A DNA stretch of 38,102 bases from Myxococcales bacterium FL481 (GTDB taxonomy: Bacteria; Myxococcota_A; Polyangia; Nannocystales; Nannocystaceae), in assembly GCA_006508105.1 (NCBI GenBank), contig QKPP01000214.1:1-38102 (forward strand), given 5' to 3'. The translations under genes were made by a program, and so were the position numbers. Below, one piece after another: positions 1-8,009 of this stretch. The notes below the pieces were generated by a model, which saw nothing but the letters and a program-made list of their open reading frames with translations, did no database searches and was not told where the DNA came from. The stretch's first letter is position 1. Each line of letters starts with the position of its first letter.

Positions 1-40
1 CTTGCGGCCCGGCGCCGAGTCGCGCAACACTCCGGCCCCT

Positions 41-562
41 ATGCGCGTGGAGACGAGCCGACTGCGCGTCATCGACCTCCTCCCGGCCGATGACGTCACC
101 GATGACTGTGAGTCCCCCGCGCCGACGCCCGGCGCCTACATTCGCGAGCATCGCAAGCGCAGCGGTCTGAGTCTCGAGCAGCTCGCAGCGGCGACGAAGA
201 TCCCGAAACGCCAGATCGAGGCGATCGAACACGATCGCTTCGGCGAATTGCCGGGGCTGGTGTTCGTGAAGGGTTTTCTGCGCTGCTGCGCACGCGCCAT
301 GAAGCTCGACGAGGAGACGGTCATCGGGCTGTACTACGAGCAGGAACGGGCCGCCTTGCAAACCCGCCGACGCGAGAGTCCGTCGCCTCCCCGTCCGTCG
401 ACCACCTCGAGTCGTGCGTCGTCGTTGCCGGCTCGCGTGGTGCCGCTGCTCCCTAGCCCACGAGTGCTGATGTGGAGTGCGGTGCTGGTCATCCTGACGC
501 TCTTTGTGCTTGTGGCGTTCACCTTGGTCGCCCACATGGGTGGCGGTCAGTCGATCTCTTAG
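41..562 (+). CDS. Short RodZ-like HTH membrane protein
   Basis: This is a cytoplasmic helix-turn-helix protein anchored by one membrane helix near its C-terminus. Residues about 30-100 (counted from the ATG at 41) match the RodZ-type HTH, with the typical GAYIREHRKRSGLSLEQLA opening and an IEHDRFGELPG segment. A variable Ser/Pro/Arg-rich linker follows, then a hydrophobic helix (about residues 142-167). Only a few residues lie beyond the helix, so the periplasmic beta domain of full RodZ is absent. RodZ links MreB to the cell wall; whether this short form does so is inference. The frame stays open upstream to a TTG at position 2 at the window edge, so the start is uncertain. I chose the ATG at 41. 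It could also be a membrane-bound regulator. Confidence 0.75.
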   Translation: MRVETSRLRVIDLLPADDVTDDCESPAPTPGAYIREHRKRSGLSLEQLAAATKIPKRQIEAIEHDRFGELPGLVFVKGFLRCCARAMKLDEETVIGLYYEQERAALQTRRRESPSPPRPSTTSSRASSLPARVVPLLPSPRVLMWSAVLVILTLFVLVAFTLVAHMGGGQSIS

Positions 563-647
563 CCATCCGTTGTCGGTCGCCGGGGCCGGCCGCGCCGCCT
601 TACCCGCGGGGCCGCGGGGCGCCGGCGGCGATGACCCATCCCCGACA

Positions 648-676
648 CTCGACGCGGCGAGGTGAACGCGTATCCT
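648..676 (+). promoter_or_regulatory. Possible sigma70-like promoter of mgtE
   Basis: TCGACG at 649-654 and TATCCT at 671-676 are separated by 16 nt, fitting 4/6 positions of the -35 box and the TAnnnT core of a -10 box. The predicted transcript would start near 682, about 40 nt before mgtE. This rests on eye matching only. Confidence 0.22.
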
Positions 677-688
677 TCCGCCGTCCCC

Positions 689-709
689 GGCGGGCGCGGA
701 GAGCCCGCC
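689..709 (+). other. Stem-loop just before mgtE
   Basis: A perfect 7-bp inverted repeat (GGCGGGC / GCCCGCC) with a 7-nt loop ends 13 nt before the mgtE ATG, in the place where a ribosome binding site would lie. No Shine-Dalgarno-like sequence is visible there. It may modulate translation, but in DNA this GC-rich such stems also arise by chance. Confidence 0.3.
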
Positions 710-722
710 GCACCTTCGTTCT

Positions 723-2075
723 ATGAGTAGGCCGACCCTCGACCTCGCCCGTCGCGTCCGCAGAGAAGCGATCGATAGCCTGGAAGCTCACCTGGCGCGT
801 TTCGACGACGTGCAGATCGCGGCCGAGCTCGACAGCCTCGATGACGACGAGCGCGAGCTGGTGCTGAGGTCGCTACCGGAGGAGCGGCGACCGGAGGTGC
901 TCGAGCAGATGCGGTCGGAGGCGGCGACGAGCGTGATCCGCCGCTTGGCCCCGGAGGACGCAGCCGCGCTGCTCGACGAACTCGACCGAGACGACGTCGT
1001 CGACATCCTGGGGCGCCTCAAACAGCCGGCGTTGGGCGAGATTCTCTCTCGTTTTGACACGCACGACGCAGCCGAGCTGCAAGAGCTGTTGGCCTACGAT
1101 CCCGATTCTGCCGGTGGTCGAATGGCGCCGGAGACGGTTCGCGTCCCCCAGGACGCCACGGTGGGCGATGTGGTCACCCAGTTGCAGCGTCGCAGTGAGG
1201 AACTGCCGCAGACCGCGTTCAATGTCTATGTGGTCGACGAGTTTCAGCGACTCGTCGGCGTCGTCGTGTTGCGCAAGCTCGTGGTCTCCCCCGCCGATCA
1301 GGCGGTACGTCACATCATGGACCCGGAGGTCGTGTCGGTCTCGGTGACCGATGACCAAGAAGAAGTGGCGGATCTGGCGAGTCGGTACGACTTGGTGGAG
1401 ATCCCCGTCCTGGATAGTCAGCGCCGGCTGGTGGGCGTGGTGACCATCGACGACATCGTCGACGTGCTGCGAGAAGAGGCGACAGAGGACATTCTCAAAA
1501 TGGCGGGCGCCGGCGAGATGCTGGTGGACACCCGTGAGTTTTGGTCGAGTTTTCGCGTGCGCCTGCCGTGGCTGGGCACCGCGGCGATCGGCGGTTTTCT
1601 CGTCGCGGTCGCCTTGTCGGGCTTCGCCGATGCGTTGCGCACGGTCCCAGCGCTCGCGTTGTTCATGCCCGTCATCGCCGGGATGGGCGGCAACGTCGGC
1701 ATGCAAAGCTCGACCATCGTGGTGCGCGGTCTCGCGGTCGGCTATGTGGAAGCGGGCAAAGTCTCGCGATTGTTGTTGCGCGAGGCGCTGCTCGGCATCT
1801 CGTTCGGGCTGGTGTACGGCGTGTTGATCGCCCTCTCTGCGCCATGGCTAGGTGACTCGGTGGACGGCTTTCGCCTGGGGATCGTACTGGTGCTCGGGAT
1901 GGTCGGTTCGATGACCATCGCGGCGACGGTCGGCGCATCGGCTCCCCTCCTGTTGCATGCGGCCAACATCGACCCGGCCGTCGCCACGGGACCGTTTGTC
2001 ACAACTGCGGTCGATATACTCGGGCTCTTGTTCTACTTCGCCATGGCGACCTGGCTACTGGGTGTGGCGATGTGA
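723..2075 (+). CDS. mgtE: Magnesium channel/transporter MgtE
   Basis: This is an inner-membrane Mg2+ channel of the MgtE family, 450 residues, the usual family length. The cytosolic N-domain of helical repeats covers about residues 1-130. Two CBS domains follow (about 135-195 and 198-260), which in this family sense Mg2+ and gate the pore. The membrane domain (about 280-450) has five hydrophobic helices. The pore signature is clear: MPVIAGMGGNVGMQSSTIV around residue 317. The start is the ATG at 723. The stop overlaps the next gene, recO, by 4 nt (GTGA), suggesting translational coupling. I see no long leader that could hold an M-box riboswitch, only a short hairpin at 689-709. Function is assigned from strong family resemblance. 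Confidence 0.95.
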   Translation: MSRPTLDLARRVRREAIDSLEAHLARFDDVQIAAELDSLDDDERELVLRSLPEERRPEVLEQMRSEAATSVIRRLAPEDAAALLDELDRDDVVDILGRLKQPALGEILSRFDTHDAAELQELLAYDPDSAGGRMAPETVRVPQDATVGDVVTQLQRRSEELPQTAFNVYVVDEFQRLVGVVVLRKLVVSPADQAVRHIMDPEVVSVSVTDDQEEVADLASRYDLVEIPVLDSQRRLVGVVTIDDIVDVLREEATEDILKMAGAGEMLVDTREFWSSFRVRLPWLGTAAIGGFLVAVALSGFADALRTVPALALFMPVIAGMGGNVGMQSSTIVVRGLAVGYVEAGKVSRLLLREALLGISFGLVYGVLIALSAPWLGDSVDGFRLGIVLVLGMVGSMTIAATVGASAPLLLHAANIDPAVATGPFVTTAVDILGLLFYFAMATWLLGVAM

Positions 2076-2860
2076 GCGGCCGGCAACAACGGTCGCCCGC
2101 AGTCGTGCTACGCGTGCGGCCGGTCCGTGAATCCGACTTGATGTTGGTGTTGTTGACGCGCGAGCGCGGTCGCATCGACGCTGTCGCCCGGGGGGCCCGT
2201 CGCAGTCGTCGGCGTTTTCCGGGGGGGCTCGCGGTGGGCCAGCGCGGCGTGGCGACGCTCGCCAGCGGGCGCGGTGACGTGTGGCGCCTCGACGAGTTCG
2301 AGTGTGAGGGAGATCATGGAGCGATCGGTCGAGATCTCGAGCGGTTCGCCTACGTTGCGTACGTCTGCGAGGTGGCCGAGGCCCTGATTTCGGGGACCGA
2401 GCCCGATGATCGAGCCTTCGCCCTCATCGACGACGCGATCCGCGAGCTCGTCGACGATCGGCCCCACCCGGCGGTCTTGCGCAGCGTCGAGTTGCGGTTG
2501 CTCGACACTCTCGGCTTGGCCCCCGCGTTGACCACGTGTGCGGTCTGTCGCACCGCGCTTCCGTTGTCGGCGGTTTCGGAGGTGGCCTTTGACCATCGTC
2601 GCGGCGGGGCGCTGTGTCGCTTGCACGCCGCCGGCGCGCGACCGGTCGACACGGCGACGATCGAGGCGGCGGCCCAGCTGCTGGTGGTCGATCGGCCGCG
2701 AGCGTTCGTCGATGGACTCTCGCGGCCCGAGAGGCGGTCGGTCCGCGACCTGTGCCTGGCCGCGATCCACCACCACGTGGCGCGGCCGCTCCGCTCGGCG
2801 GGCTTTTTCGCCTCTCTAGCGCTCCCGCCTGACGATCCTCGGAGCCCGTCGCAAAGCTGA
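2072..2860 (+). CDS. recO: DNA repair protein RecO
   Basis: RecO is the recombination mediator of the RecFOR pathway; it binds ssDNA and RecR and helps load RecA at gaps. The 262-residue length is normal. The N-terminal OB-fold carries the expected opening (VVLRVRPVRESDLMLVLLTR), followed by a helical domain. A zinc-finger-like site appears as C156-x2-C159 and C182-x2-H185. Many RecO proteins have four Cys here, so this one replaces the last by His. It starts at GTG 2072, overlapping the mgtE stop by 4 nt, so translation is probably coupled. The product tail after about residue 250 is Pro/Ser-rich and variable. Confidence 0.93.
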   Translation: MSGRQQRSPAVVLRVRPVRESDLMLVLLTRERGRIDAVARGARRSRRRFPGGLAVGQRGVATLASGRGDVWRLDEFECEGDHGAIGRDLERFAYVAYVCEVAEALISGTEPDDRAFALIDDAIRELVDDRPHPAVLRSVELRLLDTLGLAPALTTCAVCRTALPLSAVSEVAFDHRRGGALCRLHAAGARPVDTATIEAAAQLLVVDRPRAFVDGLSRPERRSVRDLCLAAIHHHVARPLRSAGFFASLALPPDDPRSPSQS

Positions 2861-2940
2861 GCCGTCGCGTTGGCCCACTCGGTGTCTCACGCCGCGCGAG
2901 CGACTGGATTTCCCGTGCGATGTTGATAGGTTCCCACCCA

Positions 2941-4530
2941 ATGCGGGCTTCGCTATCGCGTGTTGCACGTCGTCAGTTTCCGGTCTCGGCATCGAGGCGG
3001 GTGGGTTTGCTCCTGCTCGGCAGCACGTTGGCCGGGGGTTGTGTCGGTGATGCCAACCCGGGCATCGACCCGCCGGATGACGCGTTGTTCTTTCCGCAAG
3101 GCCTTGCGCTCGATCCTCGGGTCAGCGACGCCGACTCGGCGGCTTGCACCACGGACCTGGACTGCACCGGCCAGGCTCGTTGCGTCGCGGAGGTCTGCCG
3201 CGAGCCCGCGCGATGGTTGTTCGTGGCGAACGCCAACAGCGACTTGCGCTTCAACTCGGGAACGATGCTCGCGGTGGACCTCGACGCGTTCCTCCGCAAG
3301 GCGGTAGAAGACGAGCACCAGCGGCCGCAAAACCCGACCTCAAACCAGGACTTCACGGTGCCCGGCCCCGACCACGAGGTCGACCCCTCGGACCCGGCCG
3401 GGGCGTGCCGGCGGCTGGCCGGCCGCCCCAGCACCGTGGAGTGCACGGAAGAGCCGTTCGTGCGGTCGGAGCAGACGGTCCGAACGGGCAGCTTCGCCGC
3501 GGATCTCGGCGGCTGGAACTACGATTCGCCCGGGAACGACGCGCTACTAGTCGGCCTGGTTCGCGGCGATCCCAGCGTGACGTTCGCCCGCATCCGAGGG
3601 GGCCTTGAAGGGGACGACCTCAAGATCGACTGCGGCCAGCACAACACCGACGGGCGCGCCTGCGATGACGCCCACAAGCTCGACGAGCATGAAGGCCAAG
3701 GCCTCGGACTCGAGCCCACGTCCTTGGCATTGGCTGATCTCGGCGGCGGTCGTGGTCAAGGGTATGTCGCGCACAGCTACGTGACCGATGTGACGCTGAT
3801 CGATTTGGGCGACTCGGCGACCAACCCCACCATCGCGGATCGAGCCTCGCTGACGCCCCCGACTCGGCGAACGATCGGGGCGGGGGGCTATGGGATCGAT
3901 GTACGACCTTGTGACCCGGCGGCTTCTCCGGCATTGACGCCCGACTGCTCCCGACCGCTGGTCTACGCCGGGTACCGGTTCGAGCGGGTGCTGAGCTACT
4001 TCACTAGCGTGCCGATGGATGACGGGTCGCAGGATCTGACGCGGGGCGGGGTGGTGACCGCCGGCGCTCCGCCGGCCACCGCCGGTTCACGGCTGGAGAT
4101 GGGGGGGATGGCCTTTTCGCAGGACGGCCGGGAGCTGTTTTTGCTCCAATCGCTGCCGGGTGCGCTGATTCGCATCGAGGCGGAGGTCAACGAGCTCGGC
4201 TCTGTCATCAATGAGCCGGCGGCGGAGGTCGAGGTGTGTTCGAGGCCGAAAGCGTTGGCGCTCTACGAGAACGCTCACCAGCGCTACGGCTTGTTGACCT
4301 GCTACGTGAACTCGTCGCTGTTCATCGTCGATCTCGACAGCTTCAGCGTGGTGGCGACGCTCTTTGTCGGCGCCGGCGCGCACAAGATGGTGGTCGATCC
4401 CGCGCGCGAGTACGTGTACGTGGCCAACACGCTGGAAGCGACGCTCAGCGTCGTGGACCTCTCGCGCCATCGGCCTTCACGTTTTACCGAGGTTGCCCGA
4501 TTGGGCATTCGAGAACCGTACAGCTCATGA
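2941..4530 (+). CDS. Lipoprotein with YVTN-like beta-propeller
   Basis: This is an exported lipoprotein of 529 residues. Starting at ATG 2941, a basic n-region and hydrophobic stretch lead to lipobox TLAGGC with the lipidated Cys at residue 34. An in-frame ATG at 2920 is possible but would precede the signal by seven residues. After the Cys comes a short module C-x4-D-x-DC-x5-C-x4-C, then repeated blades with phrases such as WLFVANANSDLRF and YVYVANTLEATLSVVDLSR, the pattern of YVTN/lactonase-type seven-bladed propellers. No catalytic residues are recognisable, so a binding or surface role is more likely than enzymatic. Its stop overlaps the next lipoprotein gene by an ATGA, so the two are almost certainly co-translated and may act as a pair. 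Confidence 0.85.
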   Translation: MRASLSRVARRQFPVSASRRVGLLLLGSTLAGGCVGDANPGIDPPDDALFFPQGLALDPRVSDADSAACTTDLDCTGQARCVAEVCREPARWLFVANANSDLRFNSGTMLAVDLDAFLRKAVEDEHQRPQNPTSNQDFTVPGPDHEVDPSDPAGACRRLAGRPSTVECTEEPFVRSEQTVRTGSFAADLGGWNYDSPGNDALLVGLVRGDPSVTFARIRGGLEGDDLKIDCGQHNTDGRACDDAHKLDEHEGQGLGLEPTSLALADLGGGRGQGYVAHSYVTDVTLIDLGDSATNPTIADRASLTPPTRRTIGAGGYGIDVRPCDPAASPALTPDCSRPLVYAGYRFERVLSYFTSVPMDDGSQDLTRGGVVTAGAPPATAGSRLEMGGMAFSQDGRELFLLQSLPGALIRIEAEVNELGSVINEPAAEVEVCSRPKALALYENAHQRYGLLTCYVNSSLFIVDLDSFSVVATLFVGAGAHKMVVDPAREYVYVANTLEATLSVVDLSRHRPSRFTEVARLGIREPYSS

Positions 4531-7500
4531 GCAACGCGCAGGTGGGAGACAGGACGCTGACCCGAATTCGAGCCGCGATCGTGGCCGTGCTTGGCCTGAT
4601 GGCCGGCTGCCAGGACGCGGAGTATCCGGTGAATCCGAACCGCGCGCTCGATCGACCGCTGGACGCGGCCATCACGTGCGCCAAGGTCAAGTGTGACGAA
4701 GACGACCAGTGCAGCGTCGTGATGTTGGCGCTGAGCGAATGCGAGGGCGAGGAGGCCCGGTGTGACGACTTCGACAAGCTGGGCTCAGAAGCGACCGAAG
4801 GATCGCCACAGCTGATCGGCTACGTCGCCAACTCCGAGCGCAACGAGCTCGCCGTGTTTCGCCAGTGCGACAACCGTTTGGTGGACCTCGATGTCGACGT
4901 GCCGGGCTATAACTTCTTGCCGGTGGGCGAGCTGCCGAGTGCACTGGCAGTTTCTGAGTACGGGTGTCGGGTCACCTCCGTCAATCGTGGCGTGCATAGT
5001 TGCGACTTGTCGGTGGTCGACGGACGCGGCGTGGCTGCCATGGCGCTGCGGGTCGGAGAGGCGGATAGCGTCGTGGAGTCGAGCCTGGTCTCGCGGCTTC
5101 AGCCGTTGACCTACCGGACGCAAGCAGTCGGTGCACCCCAGTGGCAGCCACTAGGGACCCGCCCCGGGGAGATTGTGTCGGTCCCTTCACCGTTGTCGAC
5201 GAGCGCGACGATCGCCGACACGCCGGTCCCCGACGAACCGATCGAGGACCAGGCCGAGGAGTCTGCATGCCTCGCGGGCGCGCCCGGCAGCGTGTACGTC
5301 AGCTTCCCAAGCTGCGACCTGGTCGCAGAGATTGACCTCGTCAGCCACCGGATCCTGCAAAGCGTTCAGCTGCAGCGGCAAAGCGACGGCACCATTTTTG
5401 CGGCGGATACCGGCGCGAGCCCGGTGTGCCCGATCGACTGTCCGAGCGTGCTCGAGGGTGGGGGGGGGCCCTCCGGCAGCGCGACGCTGCCTCCGGGCGA
5501 GCTGGCCATCAGTGCCATGGCCCTGGTCTCGCCCGCCGACACGTACGGCGATCTCGATCCGACGGTGATACCGGACAGCTCCCTGTTCGTGGCCGGCTAC
5601 GGCTCAGACCTACTCATCGAGATTCCCATCGACGACGACGGCGTGTGGGATCCGGTCGGCGTGCGTACGCTGGAGGTGGTGGGCAGCGGCGGGATCGAAC
5701 GGATCCGTCCCACGCCGACGATGAAGCTGTCCGTCCTGCCGGGAGGGGAGGGCGACGATTACCAGTTCCTCTATCTCGTCGCAGGCGACGGCTCGACGCG
5801 GGTCGTCAAGCGCGATCTCGACGCGTTGAGCGAGGACCTGGGGGACGAATGCGATACGCAGATCGATCCCGCGGCGGCCGACTCGTCGACCGAAGCCCAG
5901 TTTTGTGCGCCAGTCGCTGAGGCAGAAGGCCGGTTGCCGCTCGAGCGACGGCCCTTCGCGCGGGGGCCGGGCATCCGCCCCCTCCTGGGCGGGCGGATCA
6001 CCGACTGGCTGTTCAAAAAGCAGCTGCCCGAGTCGGAAACCGCGGACGGCGCCATCTCCACGGGGGGCGAAGGCAACGTCGTCGGCGTGGGGGTGTCGAG
6101 TACCGGGGCTATCCACAACACCGTGTTCACGGCGGTCACGGAGAACGACTCTAACCAACTGACGCCGACGCAAGACCCGGTCGGCCTGTTCGATGTCTCG
6201 CTGCGGGCCCACATGCTCATGCCCAGCGTGAAATTGAGCTCTGAGCCGACCGCGCAAGACCTCCCGGCGGTCGAGGACGCCCCGCCCGTCCGCCGGATTG
6301 ACTCGGGAGCCTCCCACCCCACGCGGATGCTGTCACCGCGGCTGCGTCGGGTGGACGGCGCCTACGCGACCCGGCAGTGTGTGCCATCGGACGACGACGT
6401 GGACCCTCCCGCGGTGTGTCTGACCGGCTTCGCTCCCCTCGACAACCAGATGTTCGGGGAGATCCAATCGGAGGGCGAGCCCGAATTCGGGTACTACAAT
6501 CAGCCGGTGGTCCGCGCGGTCGCACCGGACAAACGCAGCTGGTACGGCGGCGTGTGGCGACTTGAGTGGGAGGGACGAGTGCCCGGGACGGAGTCGACGT
6601 CGGGGCAGCTTCACTGCGAAAATCCCAGCTGGGACGGCGGTGCGTGCCTCCCTTTGGAGGCCGGAGATGCGAAACTGGTCGATCCCACCGCGACCTTTTG
6701 CAGTGACGGCGTCGTTCGAGGCGACAAGGTCGTCATCGCGGCGTGCACCCGCGAAACCGGGTGCCCGCAGGGGCAGCGCTGTCTGACGAACCCGCGGGGA
6801 AACAGCGAGACGGGCATTTGTGTGTCGGAGCGCGACTTCGAAGACCGCGCCCCAACGCTGCGCAACGTTTGTGCGGACTTCATCGACGATCCGTGCGGCC
6901 CGGTCCACCTCGAGTACTTGATCACGCACGCGTACCAAAACGAGTTGTGGTTGCAGGCGCTCGATCGGCCTGCCGTCTCGGTGCTGCCGGCGTGGGACCC
7001 CAACGCCACCGCCGCCGAGGTTCCCGCCGACCGCACCGAGACCGACCGCAAATTGGTCTGCACCGAGACGCAGCCCGACGGCGGGTGCACCGTCGACCAG
7101 GACTGCGCCGCGGCGAGCAGCGACGGGACCGAGGTCATCTGCTTCGAGGGCAAGTGTCGCTACGATTGCCCGGAAAACCCCACGCCGGACGACCCGAAAG
7201 GCTGCATGCTCCGACGTTTGCCCGGCCCGGCGTGCTTCGAGGAGCTCGTGGCGTACAGCGTTCGCGCTCGGGCCAGCTTCGTCGTGCGCGGCCCGGGGCG
7301 CGCGAGCTTTTTGCACGATCGGGTGCGCGTCGCTCCCGATGGACAGTGCGTGGAGCTGGCACCCGATGACCTGTCAGTTTCGCCGCTGCTCACGAGTCGG
7401 ATCAAGCTGGGCCCGACCGATCAGAATCTGGGGTTACCGCCGTGTGAGGAGGGCGTCCCCCCACAGTTCGCCCCGAACCCGTGCGTGATTCAGTCCCCAC

Positions 7501-7985
7501 AAATGACCGCGGCTGGCGCCTCGCGGTTCCACTACCTGTCGGTCGTCGGGCGTGACAACCCCGCAGGGGAGTCGGGACCGGTGACGGCCGTGCGCTACAG
7601 CAACCCGGGCATCCAGCTCGTCCTCGATCTGACCTCCATTCCCGACCTCACTTGGCCGATCCCGGGCTCCTCCTTCGACGAGCCGTGGCCGCTTTCGTCT
7701 CGCGCTTTCCATCGGTCACGGATTCCCCGGGGGTACTTCGAGCAGTTCGAGACCGATTTTGCCCCGCGCGAGTCCACCTCCACGGTGTTCGGCCCCGCGA
7801 CGATCCAGCCGCTCACGTTGCCCGTCCGGATCATCCAAGGGCCCGGTGGTCACGGGTTTCGTGGGGTCTACATCGTCGATAGCAGTGGCCCCGGCACGAG
7901 TGACGTTTACCGCGGGCAGGTCGTGCGCATGCTAGCGAGTCAACGGCGAGTCGACCTCGACCCGGCCTTCGACGGCGTGCACTGA
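4527..7985 (+). CDS. Large Cys-containing lipoprotein, unknown function
   Basis: I chose the ATG at 4527 because it overlaps the upstream stop (ATGA) and gives a proper lipoprotein signal: basic n-region, hydrophobic core, lipobox LMAGC with Cys at residue 28. The frame is open further upstream to 4236 but lies inside the previous gene there. The mature protein (about 1125 residues) has a propeller-like first half (GYVANSERNELAVFR; SVYVSFPSCDLVAEIDLVS). The second half has paired-Cys modules such as CTRETGCPQGQRC and CTVDQDC...C...C, followed by a beta-rich tail. Nothing catalytic is visible. Its length and coupling to the smaller propeller lipoprotein suggest a two-part outer-membrane or surface complex, but that is inference. 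It ends 24 nt from the convergent OmpA-family gene. Confidence 0.85.
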   Translation: MSNAQVGDRTLTRIRAAIVAVLGLMAGCQDAEYPVNPNRALDRPLDAAITCAKVKCDEDDQCSVVMLALSECEGEEARCDDFDKLGSEATEGSPQLIGYVANSERNELAVFRQCDNRLVDLDVDVPGYNFLPVGELPSALAVSEYGCRVTSVNRGVHSCDLSVVDGRGVAAMALRVGEADSVVESSLVSRLQPLTYRTQAVGAPQWQPLGTRPGEIVSVPSPLSTSATIADTPVPDEPIEDQAEESACLAGAPGSVYVSFPSCDLVAEIDLVSHRILQSVQLQRQSDGTIFAADTGASPVCPIDCPSVLEGGGGPSGSATLPPGELAISAMALVSPADTYGDLDPTVIPDSSLFVAGYGSDLLIEIPIDDDGVWDPVGVRTLEVVGSGGIERIRPTPTMKLSVLPGGEGDDYQFLYLVAGDGSTRVVKRDLDALSEDLGDECDTQIDPAAADSSTEAQFCAPVAEAEGRLPLERRPFARGPGIRPLLGGRITDWLFKKQLPESETADGAISTGGEGNVVGVGVSSTGAIHNTVFTAVTENDSNQLTPTQDPVGLFDVSLRAHMLMPSVKLSSEPTAQDLPAVEDAPPVRRIDSGASHPTRMLSPRLRRVDGAYATRQCVPSDDDVDPPAVCLTGFAPLDNQMFGEIQSEGEPEFGYYNQPVVRAVAPDKRSWYGGVWRLEWEGRVPGTESTSGQLHCENPSWDGGACLPLEAGDAKLVDPTATFCSDGVVRGDKVVIAACTRETGCPQGQRCLTNPRGNSETGICVSERDFEDRAPTLRNVCADFIDDPCGPVHLEYLITHAYQNELWLQALDRPAVSVLPAWDPNATAAEVPADRTETDRKLVCTETQPDGGCTVDQDCAAASSDGTEVICFEGKCRYDCPENPTPDDPKGCMLRRLPGPACFEELVAYSVRARASFVVRGPGRASFLHDRVRVAPDGQCVELAPDDLSVSPLLTSRIKLGPTDQNLGLPPCEEGVPPQFAPNPCVIQSPQMTAAGASRFHYLSVVGRDNPAGESGPVTAVRYSNPGIQLVLDLTSIPDLTWPIPGSSFDEPWPLSSRAFHRSRIPRGYFEQFETDFAPRESTSTVFGPATIQPLTLPVRIIQGPGGHGFRGVYIVDSSGPGTSDVYRGQVVRMLASQRRVDLDPAFDGVH

Positions 7986-8009
7986 CGGCGACGGGCGGCC
8001 CGAGGGCGG

